Of a DNA stretch of 64,000 nt, positions 54,801 through 64,000 are shown piece by piece; positions within the stretch are counted from its first letter, which is position 1, and every line of letters begins with the position of its first letter. This DNA comes from Episyrphus balteatus. Taxonomy: Eukaryota > Arthropoda > Insecta > Diptera > Syrphidae. Under the pieces are notes generated by a model. It made no database searches. It was not told the origin of the DNA and saw nothing but the letters and a program-made list of their open reading frames with translations. Both the position numbers and the translations under genes were made by a program. The DNA lies in the NCBI RefSeq assembly GCF_945859705.1, contig NC_079136.1, forward strand, positions 95,727,120 through 95,791,119, read 5' to 3'.

Positions 54801-57786
54801 ATAAGTTTATATTTCAAATATCCTTTGAAAAAAATATATTGAACACGATAAAATATGACTTTTTGAGATTGCATAAGTAGGTCTACAAAAAAAAATTAAC
54901 GGTTAGACGCCAAAAGACAAAAAAAAAAAACTTTTTTACCAGTTAATATTCAAATTTTTCAAGAACGTGAGGTGCCAGTGAAAATTTGACTTCGAAATCA
55001 GCACATAAAAACATGACATAATAAGTTTTTGTGTTTTGTTTCAAACTAACTAAAAATAAACTCTTCCTTCAGAGCATTTGTTTATTTGTATAAAGCTTAT
55101 ATGTCACTAAGTCAAAGAATTGGAATACGAAATTGAAATAGATCCTGCAAGCAAATAGCCTTCTTTAATATTGGTTTGGTTTTGTATCCAACCCGTGACA
55201 GTAGGAAATACACTCTTGCATATTTTTACTTGCGATATAGGTACTATAGGGCAAGTTTAGGATTCGTAAAAAAAATCGAACTTGAGATAACAATTTTACA
55301 TGACATTACGATGATGGAGAATGTCAAAAAAGTGGGTACGGCAATTCTGTCTGTCTGTCTGTCTGTCTGTGTGTCTGTCTCTATCTGGAGCTGCACCCTA
55401 AACGAGTGAAGTGATTTTCTTCAAACTTGGTAGTTAGCAGTTTTTGGTGATTCCCTAGAGGGGAAATTGAAATTTGTTTTTTATGACCAAAACTAACGGT
55501 ACCTGCCATATAACGGAAATAGAAAAGTTAATTTTTTTCAAAAACGGCTCTAACGATTTTGATTAAAATTTTTGTGTTTAGTACTACACATAAGAGCCAA
55601 CTTTTTAAATAAAAAAAATATTTTTTGTACCGTTGTTAACGGTACCTGTCATAGAACGGTTTTTTTCGTTTCTGAATATCTCGTACAACATTAACCCGAT
55701 TTAAATGAAAATTTTTATAAAAAAGTGTGTAAGTAAAGATAATATTAAAATTTTAGAAAATTTAAAAAAAACGCATTTTTGGATTTTTAAAAAATATTTC
55801 AAAATTTTTTTTTGAAAAATCAATTTTTTGAAAACGGATCAATGAAAAATTTTGAAATTTAATTTTTATGTGTAAATTAATTATTTCTTCAAAATGGCAT
55901 ACCAACTTTTTTTTGAAAAATGTTAAAAAATTTTTATATATAAAAATTTATTTTTTTAAAAAACGGCTCCTACAATTTTCGAAAATTTTTTTCTAAAAAT
56001 ACCTTTTTATACAAGAAATAAAATGGCATATTTGTTTTTTTTTTTTTAAGATAATTTAAAACGGAGTTTAATTAATTATAAAAACAGATTTAATTTTTTT
56101 ATACTACTTATGAAATTTCTTCAAAATATCAAATTTTAAACTTCTTGAATAAATAGCTTTAACATTATAGTTACTTTAAGCATAAGAGCAAGTACGTGCG
56201 ACACCAGTCGTGCAATTTATTTTTCTTTGACCAGTTTAATTTACATAATTAAGTTTATTGTTGGTATTATGAAAGTCTACTTAAATTTTGAACAATTACA
56301 TACAAACGTGCAGAATTTGAAAGAGAAATAATAAATTTATTGTACAAGTGTTCCTCCCGTCACAACGGAAGACTCGAAGGTCCCTTAAATTAATTTCAAA
56401 TATGACCAAATAATTTAAATAACGACATGTAAAGCATTTAATCAAACATTAAGATTGAAATGAATTATTTACTTGTTAAAAAACTCTTCTTTTGTCAGAA
56501 ATTGATTCTCATTTTCATTTGCTTTTTAGTATTAGACATAAAAGTTGGTAAAATTAAGTTTTTTAAATTCAAACAACTTCTATCACACTTTTAAACGATA
56601 TCATAAATCTTTTATTTCGATGGTTCTTAATAAACTCCAAGGAAATTAGTATAGGGTTTCATAGATGCTTATCAAATGAATAAAATTTCCTTCATTCCGG
56701 TCTTGTTATTATTTTGCCCAAGGTAGATGTGTATACATCAAAATTAATTTATGAATACAAAATTGAAGAAGGCTATAAAAAAAAAAAAAACGGCAGTCAA
56801 ATATAAAGGTTTTACACTCGTTTAACCCCAATTTCATTTCACCACCATCGACCATAACAGCGTTCAAAGGTGAAATGAAATTTAACGAAATTTCAACACT
56901 TTTTTTTTTCAACCACACAAAAGTTCAAAAATAAAAAACCAAATAAAAAAAAAAAAATCAGAAAACACATCATACCTTTGGTGGTGCTCCCTTCAAATCT
57001 AAATGCACCAAACGCTCGTTAGGCGGATGAGGTCCTCCTGGACCGATACCAGCCATAATTGGTACTCCCATTCGTTGTAGTTCATGCTCGTACTGGGATT
57101 GACGTTCGGCCGACGATAAAATTCTCTCATAGTCCATGACGTTGTCGTCGTTTTGTACTTTTTGTTTATTTTGCAGAATTTTCAAACGTTCCTCTTCAAA
57201 AAGGAAACTCTCACCCAGTGCAGCCCCACCGGCTGATGATTTTTTTCTTCGTTCAACTAACGATGTTGACACTGGATTCTGGGTGAATTTCACAAATTGT
57301 ACACTGCCAATTTTATTGTTATTGGCGATTTTATTTGCCTTATTATTTGACAATGACGATAATGATGCTGATGATGATAGGCCAGCAGCACTATTCGATG
57401 ATGATAAGGCAGCTAATTCAGATGCAGAAAGGTCACTTGTTTGCTGTCGTTGATATCTAAGGACTCGATTAGCTTGCGAAATAAGTTTTTGTATGAGATA
57501 CTCGTTCTTATTTGATGCACCGCTATTGAATTCCTTCAAGAGAGAGAGAGAGAGAAGGAAATATGGGATAAGTAATGGTATTTCATTATTCAGATGTTAT
57601 ATTGAATTAAGAAAGTTTGCTTACTACCTTTATGAAAAATAATTTATCTCGACCATTTGATTCGGCTGTTGAATAGGTTCCGTTGAATAGTGCCCAAGTC
57701 CAGAGGCCGAGTAAGAGCAGACTTGACGTGATAAGAAGTACAGAAAGTTTTCTTCGCCAAAGTAAAGTGAACAAATTGGACTGCAT
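48848..57786 (-). CDS. Hexosaminidase D-type GH20 beta-N-acetylhexosaminidase, membrane-anchored, 772 aa, 7 coding exons
   Basis: Removes terminal N-acetylhexosamine from glycoconjugates. It is like vertebrate HEXD and, as I recall, Drosophila CG7985. Exons: 57786-57628, 57533-56976, 52681-52538, 52437-51674, 51596-51396, 49415-49106, 49030-48848. They total 2319 nt and all phases close. The short cytoplasmic N-terminus is followed by a membrane segment (~14-34, rich in Leu), so it is probably a type II protein of the secretory pathway. Residues ~55-215 are a poorly conserved Ser/Asn-rich stem. The TIM barrel starts near HLDLKGAPPK and includes LLIEYEDMFPY and the catalytic Asp409-Glu410 in HIHIGCDEV. 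A Gln/His-rich insert (~365-398) precedes the catalytic strand. The ATG follows an AG acceptor directly, so a 5' UTR exon upstream is likely. The family call is very secure. Confidence 0.94.
49952..50482. mobile_element. ~530-bp foldback in a hexosaminidase intron
   Basis: Left arm catgggaaagattgtgtttt... mirrors the right arm ...aaacacaatctttcccatg, and the arms continue through tttgcagagcgttcaattt. A ~300-bp AT-rich loop lies between. It is in the intron between exons 49106-49415 and 51396-51596. The remainder of that intron, 50490-51395, shows nothing I recognise. Confidence 0.75.
53455..53600 (+). repeat. Dispersed repeat X, fragment
   Basis: tcaaatttggtatgaa, gagagtccccagagg and ctgtacctgcc match the middle of repeat X. 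It lies in the 4.3-kb intron 52682-56975. Confidence 0.55.
53799..53868 (-). other. tRNA-like pseudogene or SINE head
   Basis: The minus strand reads ATGGTTAGTGCGTTGGACT, like a D-arm and anticodon stem, then a B-box-like GGTTTCCAATCC. The arms do not fold into a full cloverleaf. It is more likely a tRNA-derived repeat than a gene. Confidence 0.45.
53880..55225. other. Featureless part of the hexosaminidase intron
   Basis: AT-rich. No gene, RNA or repeat is recognised. Confidence 0.4.
55231..56225 (+). repeat. Dispersed repeat X with (TCTG)n, most complete copy
   Basis: Begins tacttgcgatataggtacta, then catgacattacgatgatgga, (TCTG)n at ~55350-55380, ttcttcaaacttggtagtta, aacggtacctgccatataac and several aacggctctaacgatttt blocks. 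It ends with gcaagtacgtgcgacaccag tcgtgcaattt. The orientation is constant in four other copies or fragments. It contains no coding frame. Confidence 0.75.
57541..57554 (+). repeat. (AG)7 microsatellite at the splice acceptor of hexosaminidase coding exon 2
   Basis: On the coding strand this is a (CT)n tract ending 7 nt before the AG|GAATTC acceptor. It therefore serves as the polypyrimidine tract. Confidence 0.8.
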
Positions 57787-58330
57787 CTGAAAGGAAATTA
57801 AATAATACACTTAGTTTAAGGAGTTTGCTTATGTATATTTTTGTATGATTTCTCTTAACATAATAATAACTTGTTGTCAATTGTGATTTAACAAAAGACT
57901 ACTGATCTTATGATTCCGATAACAAAAGAGAAAAAGTTTATCCAACACACATATAAGTACCTTTACGACTTAACTGTTCAAAAAAGCGGATACAAACTTT
58001 TCAAATAACGATATTGGTGTAAGAGTGTCTACATCATTGAGAGATGACTACAAAGTCAAGAAGGTATAGGTAGTACATACGAGTTGAATTTTTAAGAATA
58101 GAGTTAAGAGAATCATGAACAACAAGGAAATCCCGGAAAATGCAATCGAAGGTGAAAATATCTAACCGGAAGAGATGGAAGGAACTTGTAGTTACACAAT
58201 GCTCCAAATGCAGTTGTCGGAATGTGTATTATTATCGTTTTAAATATTTTTTAGAGTTTATTTTTTGCATTAAAAAAGCTTAACAATTTAGTATTATATA
58301 GCGAATGACATTCGGATTCGTAGAGGATTA
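57787..58330. other. Region upstream of hexosaminidase coding exon 1
   Basis: An AG acceptor (TTTCAG on the minus strand) abuts the ATG, so a non-coding exon and the promoter lie further upstream, here or beyond the repeats. I cannot place them. Confidence 0.4.
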
Positions 58331-58333
58331 TTA

Positions 58334-58729
58334 CACTGGTCTACAAAATTAAATTTTTTTTTTGGTGCGGACACTAAAATATAATTTTCTATAGGTTTTT
58401 GATGTGCTGAACTCAGAAATATCCTATCAGCTACCGTTTTTGAAATATTACTGTTAGAAAGTTTAAAAAATCGTTTTTTGACTTATTTTGAAGTTAACAA
58501 GATTTTCCCCAACCTGAACCAAAATATACTTTCTCTAGGTTTTTGATGTGCTGAACTCGAATCTGAAGTCGGAAATATCCTATCAGCTTCCGTTTTTGAA
58601 ATATAATCGTTAGAAAATGCAAAAAGCTGATAGGATATTTCCGACTTCAGATTTGAGTTCAGCACATCAAAAACCTATAGAAAAGTATATCTTAGTCTAT
58701 ATCGGCACCAAAAACCGTATAGACTTGTG
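58334..58729. mobile_element. Family Z MITE, copy 3 (396 bp), TTA duplication
   Basis: CACTGGTCTACAAAATTAAA at the left, gacttgtg at the right, with TTA at 58331-58333 and 58730-58732. It is shorter than the other copies (internal deletion). It has the same cctatcagct and gaactcgaatctgaagtc blocks. Confidence 0.8.
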
Positions 58730-59021
58730 TTATAAGCAAATTATTTTATTTAGAGAATCTTAAAAATACGAGGTTAACCAATTCCGACAGTAATACATTT
58801 ATTAAGGAAAGGTATAATCTCAAAAACTGTGTCGATATAAGTTCTTAGACAAGTAAAACATAATGGTAATCTTATAATTTTGTTCAAATTATTTAAATTT
58901 TTAGGTTTAATTTAAGTCGCGATGTTCATGTTTTTTGTTTTGTTTTTTTTTTTTTTGTTATCGCACAATCGACTTTTTCTACCCGTAAATACCATACTAT
59001 TTGGGCAGTCGAGGTACCCAA

Positions 59022-59346
59022 CGGACGTGTTATGGACGCGTTTGGGATGTTCCGGACGCGTTTTCGACGCTTTATTGCGTTTTGAAAGCGTTTCGGACGC
59101 TTTTATGACGCGTTTTGAACGCGTTTGGGATGCGTTTTGGACGCGTTTTGCTCGCGTTTTAAACGCGTTTTTGATGCGTTTCGGACGTTTTATGTACCTG
59201 TTATGGACGCGTTTTGGACGTCTTGGAAGCGTTTTGTATGCGTTTTGTATGCGTTTTGTATGCGTTTTGGACGCGTTTTGGACGCGTTTTTTAAGCGATT
59301 TGGAAGTGTTTCGGACGCGTTTTCGGCGCGTCTTGGACGCGTTGTC
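59022..59346 (+). repeat. 12-bp GC-rich minisatellite, unit GGACGCGTTTTG
   Basis: About 27 degenerate 12-bp units, rich in CpG and ACGCGT, in an otherwise AT-rich region. Since 12 is a multiple of 3, long open frames exist on both strands (58922-59365 plus, 58912-59358 minus). I read these as by-products of the repeat. The plus peptide repeats DAFWTRF-like words and the minus one KRVQNAS-like words. Confidence 0.9.
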
Positions 59347-60504
59347 GAAAAAACTCAAAAAATGAACTTAAAAGAGTGGATACTCTATTCCTTGACAGTC
59401 GCCACGCAACCTACATTATGTGCAAACTGTTTCTGTTGAATAGACACTATCTTTAAGAAAATATAACTCTCAACCGGTATAACGATGAGGTCATCTTATG
59501 ACGTTCACACGAGTCGAAAAGCTTCGCCACACGGCAAAAATCGACTCGTGAAAAGTCGGCGTTACCAGATAAGATTCACGTTTTTTAGGTCCCATTTTCC
59601 ATTTTGTTTTACTACCGGTTCCAAAATAATCAAATCGAAACAAATAAAAACAAAATTTTTCTCAGTGAAAGCTCGAAACGCAAAAATTAAAAGTATGCAT
59701 AAATAATTAAAAAAAAAAGTCAGACAATTCTTTAACGGATAATATATGGTTAAAAAATCGAAGGTAAGCTTTTAAATGTTGCCTAAATTTTATACATTTT
59801 ACTCTATCAGCAACACAAAAATAGAATTTATTTTCCCTGGTCAACTAATAGTTGATTTGGGAATTGAAAGAAAAACATGCGATAGAAGAAAAAAGCAACT
59901 GTTTGAGTTACTAAAACTAAGATAGGTATATTTTATTAAGGACAAGTTCTCAACTGAAACTGATGTTTGTTCATAAACTTTGTTTTCCTTCATTGACAAA
60001 AAAATATTTAATTATTCACCATGCTATCAGTTTCTCCAGTGGCTCTTAATTAATTCCAATCTAGCTGCTCGAGTAGTCGCGCATAATAATTATACAAACA
60101 TAATCAACTTCCAATAGCTTGAAGCCTTTTTTACTATACAAAAATATCGCCCACAACATTGTCGTTGTGTCGCCACATGGGAGCAATTTTGTCATTGATG
60201 AAAAAAACAAAAACCAGTCCTTGACTGTTATAACTTATAAATGGCTGTGTGTTGTTTATGTTGTTGTTAATATTTCATCGAGCTTCTATGTATTTACATA
60301 TGTTACAAAGGAATCCTTTTGTCTTTCTTTAAAGCAACTTTTTCAATTCGATTAAAGAACGTACAAAATTAAATCATCATTGACATTTTTGTCTTCTTTT
60401 AATTTGCACTTCAAAACTAACTCAAACCATCTGCAAGTATAACACTTGCTAACTTTTTAGCGAGTCGATTGGACCTGATACGACTTTCAATGTTATATCT
60501 CCTT
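59347..60504. other. Intergenic stretch with a short hairpin
   Basis: A perfect 10-bp inverted repeat CACGAGTCGA / TCGACTCGTG (59508-59517, 59541-59550) is the only structure I see. There is no convincing gene. Confidence 0.4.
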
Positions 60505-60849
60505 TTATACTTGCGATATTATGTAGGTACTATAATAGGGGAAGTTTAGGATTCGAAAAAAAATCAGACATGACATTACGATGATACAGAATGCTTTCTG
60601 TAAGTACGTCGAGCTACAATCTAAACTACTACAGCGATTTTCTTCAAATTTGGTAGTTAACAGTTTTGGGGATTCCCTAGACCAAGGACCAATTGAAATT
60701 TGTTTTTACGATCAAAACTAACGGTACCTGTGATATAACGGAAATAGAAAAGTAAATTTTTTTCAAAAACGGCTCTAACGATTTTGATTAAAATTTGTGT
60801 GTGTATGAGTGTATTGTAACAAACAAGACCCAACCTGTGCCATAAATAA

Positions 60850-61499
60850 CACTGGTTAACAAAATTAAACTTTTTTTTTGTTGCCGAAACAAAAATATAC
60901 TTTTCTCAAGGTTTTCGGTGTGCTGAACTCGAATCCGAAGTAAAAAAAAATTAATCAGCTCCCGTTTTTGAAATATTACCGTTAGAAAGTGCAGTACTTC
61001 GGACCTTATTCTTTTATATAAGGAAAATTGTTTAAGTATATTTAGTAACGGTTTTTATAAGAACTATTTTCCACCTTATTTAATCTGTTTAAATCTTTCC
61101 AATATCTTTACTACTGCCCGAGATATCCTCAGTTGTTTGGTATTTTTATAAACTTTAAAACCTCATTATCTCCTTTATGATATATGAAGCCAAACCCACT
61201 TAGTTCATTTTAAAATATATCGGGCAATACAAAAGGTATTGAAAAGATTAAACAGGTATCGAAAGATGGAAAATAGTTCTTACAGAAACCGTTACTAAAT
61301 ATGTTCAAAGAATTTTACTTATACAAAAGAATAAGGTCCGAAGAACTCAAAAAACGTTTTTTTTTTGCATTTTCTAACGGTAATATCTCAAAAACGGGAG
61401 CTGATCAGTTGTTTCTGACTTCGGATTCGAGTTCAGCACACCGAAAACCTTCAGAAAAGTATATTTTTGTTTCGGCAACAAAACCCTTGTAAACCAGTG
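60850..61499. mobile_element. Family Z MITE, copy 4 (650 bp), TAA duplication
   Basis: CACTGGTTAACAAAATTAAA to aaaccagtg, TAA at 60847-60849 and 61500-61502. Two inverted half-blocks with tcagctcccgtttttgaaat face each other, so the element is nearly palindromic. Confidence 0.85.
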
Positions 61500-61541
61500 T
61501 AATAATAGAACCGTTTTTTTTTGGTGTCAGGATACAATTTA

Positions 61542-62031
61542 TAACAGGCTGATTTTTGGTATACAGCTTGGTGTTCGGGTGGTTTACAATCTGAAGTTTC
61601 CTCTGTCCGCTAGTCCCGTTATGAGGGGTCAAAGGTCACAACATTTTTTATTTTAAAAATGGTAGGTTTTAGACAAAAATTGTAGTTGAGGTCATTTTAC
61701 AAAAAATTGTTATATAAAGTTTGTTTGTATCACTTACATTACAACACTTCAAACTATCTCATGTAATTTTATTTAAATACAAAATATAAAAATATCATGA
61801 AAAACATAATATGCGAGTTTGAAGTGATATAATTTCTAAACGGTGCTTAATACAACAAAGCTTCATTTTTGTAGAACATAATTTTTGTCTAAAACCTACC
61901 ATTTTTTGAATTAAAAATGTTGTAACCTTTGACCCCTCATAACGGGACTAGCAGACAGAGGAAACTTCAGGACTTTTCACATATTGTAAATCACCCTAAC
62001 ACCAAGCTGTATACCAAAAATCAGCCTGTTA
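61542..62031. mobile_element. 490-bp MITE with TAACAGGCTGATTTTTGG ends
   Basis: Inverted arms of ~145 bp (taacaggctgatttttggta, then cctctgtc-gctagtcccgtt, then caaaggt-acaacattttt) mirrored at 61885-62031. The right arm matches the left closely. It is inserted in repeat X beside family Z copy 4. Confidence 0.82.
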
Positions 62032-62515
62032 CAAATTTTTTCCTTGAAAAAAAAACTATTTTTCCTGGGCTAAAAATGTTTATACAAAAGCTTTTAAGTA
62101 AAAGTAATATTAAAATTTTGAAAAATTGAAATTTTGAAATTTGAAAACGGGTTGGTGAAATATATTTCGATTTTTTTTAGTCTTTATTAATTATTTCTTT
62201 TTTTTTTGAAAATGTAAGAAAATTTGTATACATAAAAAATTATTATTTTTTAAACGGCTCTAACGATTTTTTTTTGTCTGAAAATTCCTTTGAAATCAGA
62301 TGGCATACTTTGTTTTGTGATCATAATAATTAAAAAAACAGTGCTTCATTAATTATAAAAATCAGATTTTATGTTTTTTTTTTGCATTATCGGAAATGCT
62401 TTAATAAAATCAAATTATAAATTTCCCAAATTGATTTTTGTAAAAAGCTTTAAGATAAGAACTTCTTTTATCATAAGAGCAAATTTGTGCGACCCAGTCG
62501 TGCATTTTATTTCTG

Positions 62516-63850
62516 TTCACCCACCAAGGATGAGCTTCCTGAAGGGGCTGTCAACCCACTCCGTCGAAGTTCTTTTTTTTTATCAAATTATTGCCATGGT
62601 GTAAAATTAATTTACCCCCTGGGATGGGTTGTAAAAAATCGACAGTATGCAAATAAAGAAAGAAAAAAAAAGCGCAAGAAAAACTTTATGGAGTGAACGA
62701 GGTGAATTACGAGTATGTATGTTAATATTACTTGTGCAGACACACGTATGTTATGTACCTACTTCTACTATGAGTATCTGGCAGAAGTTTTTAAGCTGGA
62801 ACAATGCCAGATAAACCATACTGAAGTTGAAAGTTGAACAAAATACGGTACGGCAGAAGATTAAAAAAAAAAAAACACACACAAAAACCAAAAAGGAAAG
62901 AAAGAAGTAAAATGCCAAAGTTGAAGTAGAACGTACATATGTCTGCGGTCATTATTCAACATTTTCTTGCTTAAATTATATTTGAAATATATGTATGTAT
63001 GTAGGTACCTACCTACGTTAGCCGTTTAGGTATCTTTCTCATTTATTTTATACAATGCTATGAGATTCTTTTTATTGCCACTCCAAAGGCATACTTATAC
63101 AAAAATTCCCAGAGGAGGATAAAAGTGGAAGTCGTTTTCAAAAGTGTTATCCTCACATCGTACTTTTTATGTACGTAGTACATACGTAGTTTCTGTGCAT
63201 TTAATTAATTTTGCACGATTTAGTGGTTGATTACGTGTGTGTGGTGTGGTATTATTATGTTACCAGTGCATACATAATAAAAATGTCCATGGTTTCCTCA
63301 GCTATAAAGAACAAAAACGCTATGGCAAGTGACGCGTTCAGTATTCAGGAACTATATAGTTTTTTTTATTTATAGATAATTATGCGCACATTCAAGGAGT
63401 TATAACTATGTATCTTTAATATGATGAACACAGTGCAAATGTATAGGGAATATAGAGAAGGATTTAATCGGAGATAACGATGTGTATTTTGATTTCGAAT
63501 TTTCCTGAACACAAAAAAAAAAAACAAAATGAATGGAAAAGAAAATTATAGCAACAAATAGCGTTCTTCATTCGTGTAGTGTTAAAAACAAACACAGAGA
63601 ACAACAAGAAGGGTTCGTTCCACAAAATGCTCTCTAATCAGTTATAAATCATGAATAGAAAATGAGACTAGTTTGTTTACTCAAAAAAAAAAAAACAAAA
63701 AGAACTTCTCCTGAGTAGTTTCATGCTGGGTTAACTTTAACGATGGCAATCAGCATTGATTTTGAACTCTATGTGGTTTTAGCTTTTTTATTCAGTTACA
63801 GATATTTTCGTTTAAGGAATTGAATAATTGAATGGGCTAAGGGTACCCTT
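62516..63850. other. Intergenic stretch
   Basis: AT-rich with runs such as tatgtatgtatgtaggtacctacctac at ~62990-63017. No gene or repeat with clear ends. Confidence 0.4.
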
Positions 63851-63853
63851 GCT

Positions 63854-63900
63854 TATAAAATATTTAGCAGGAGGGCGAAGTAGTCGTTCGGCTGCAGACT
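63854..63900 (+). promoter_or_regulatory. Candidate core promoter (TATA plus initiator)
   Basis: TATAAAATA at 63854-63862 is followed 28 nt later by AGTCGTTCGGC, which fits an insect initiator at the usual distance, then GC-richer sequence. A plus-strand gene may begin here and run off the window. No coding start is visible before 64000. Confidence 0.35.
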
Positions 63901-64000
63901 CTAGGAGCGAATCATCACGCTGAGAATCCCAGAATGAATGCGATTCTTAGTACTAGGAATTAATTTTAACGAGCCCCTGAGAATAAATTCATACTCTTAT

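Larger units (their letters stand above)
60505..62515 (+). repeat. Dispersed repeat X, copy interrupted by two MITEs
   Basis: The X start (tacttgcgatattatgtagg, catgacattacgatgat) is at 60505-60846. The middle is displaced by a family Z MITE and a 490-bp MITE. The X end (gtgcgacccagtcgtgcatt) is at 62485-62510. The microsatellite is nearly lost in this copy. Confidence 0.7.

Noticed and set aside
58912..59365. Long open frames on both strands (148 and 147 aa) over the minisatellite
   Set aside because: The 12-bp repeat unit keeps several frames open at once. The peptides are simple repeats with no domain, so I treat them as by-products.
1..64000. CRISPR array or bacterial features
   Set aside because: No regularly spaced repeats with unique spacers, no operons; introns and transposons show a eukaryotic genome.

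Overview
This is an AT-rich eukaryotic window from an insect, almost certainly a fly (Diptera). It has split genes with GT/AG introns, long introns full of transposons, and three host proteins that read like Drosophila orthologues. There is no CRISPR array, operon or rRNA. All gene models were built by hand from splice signals, and every exon phase closes.

Host genes: (1) Karyopherin beta 3 (importin-5/RanBP5), plus strand, 8078-20114, 6 coding exons, 1104 aa. (2) A CHK/EcKL (ecdysteroid-kinase-like) kinase, minus strand, 30244-22886, 7 exons, 423 aa. It is convergent with (1) and carries a tRNA-Gly(UCC) gene antisense in its 5 kb second intron. (3) A hexosaminidase D-type GH20 glycosidase with an N-terminal membrane anchor, minus strand, 57786-48848, 7 coding exons, 772 aa.

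Mobile DNA dominates the rest. 1-5138 is a minus-strand Ty3/Gypsy LTR element cut by the window edge. Its single gag-pol frame is open for 1494 codons and starts with a SAP-like motif. 5253-7886 holds a tandem-dimer repeat, a MITE with a tRNA-like core, and a palindromic MITE just upstream of Karyopherin beta 3. The 7.6 kb intron 2 of that gene holds a Tc1 fossil, a 2.3 kb inverted-repeat element and a small CAG-flanked MITE. The kinase intron 2 holds a 1.5 kb foldback and a stack of nested repeats. 31211-37152 is a three-layer nest: a MITE, a second MITE, then a full-length LOA-type non-LTR retrotransposon with two intact ORFs, an 11-12 bp target duplication and an HDV-like ribozyme fold at its exact 5' end. 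38474-48157 is a further nest. It includes a palindrome split by a TA-flanked MITE and a 3.5 kb hAT element, with a mariner-like MITE inside the hAT, and then another hAT with a second hAT MITE inside it. The hexosaminidase introns and the 58-64 kb flank hold more repeats, four copies in total (window-wide) of a TTA/TAA-flanked family, and a 12-bp GC-rich minisatellite.

Several insertions are bounded by target-site duplications, and some by an uninterrupted copy elsewhere in this window, so insertion order can be read directly. Most other repeat families were recognised only by comparison inside this window, so superfamily labels rest on terminal repeats and duplications, not on searches.
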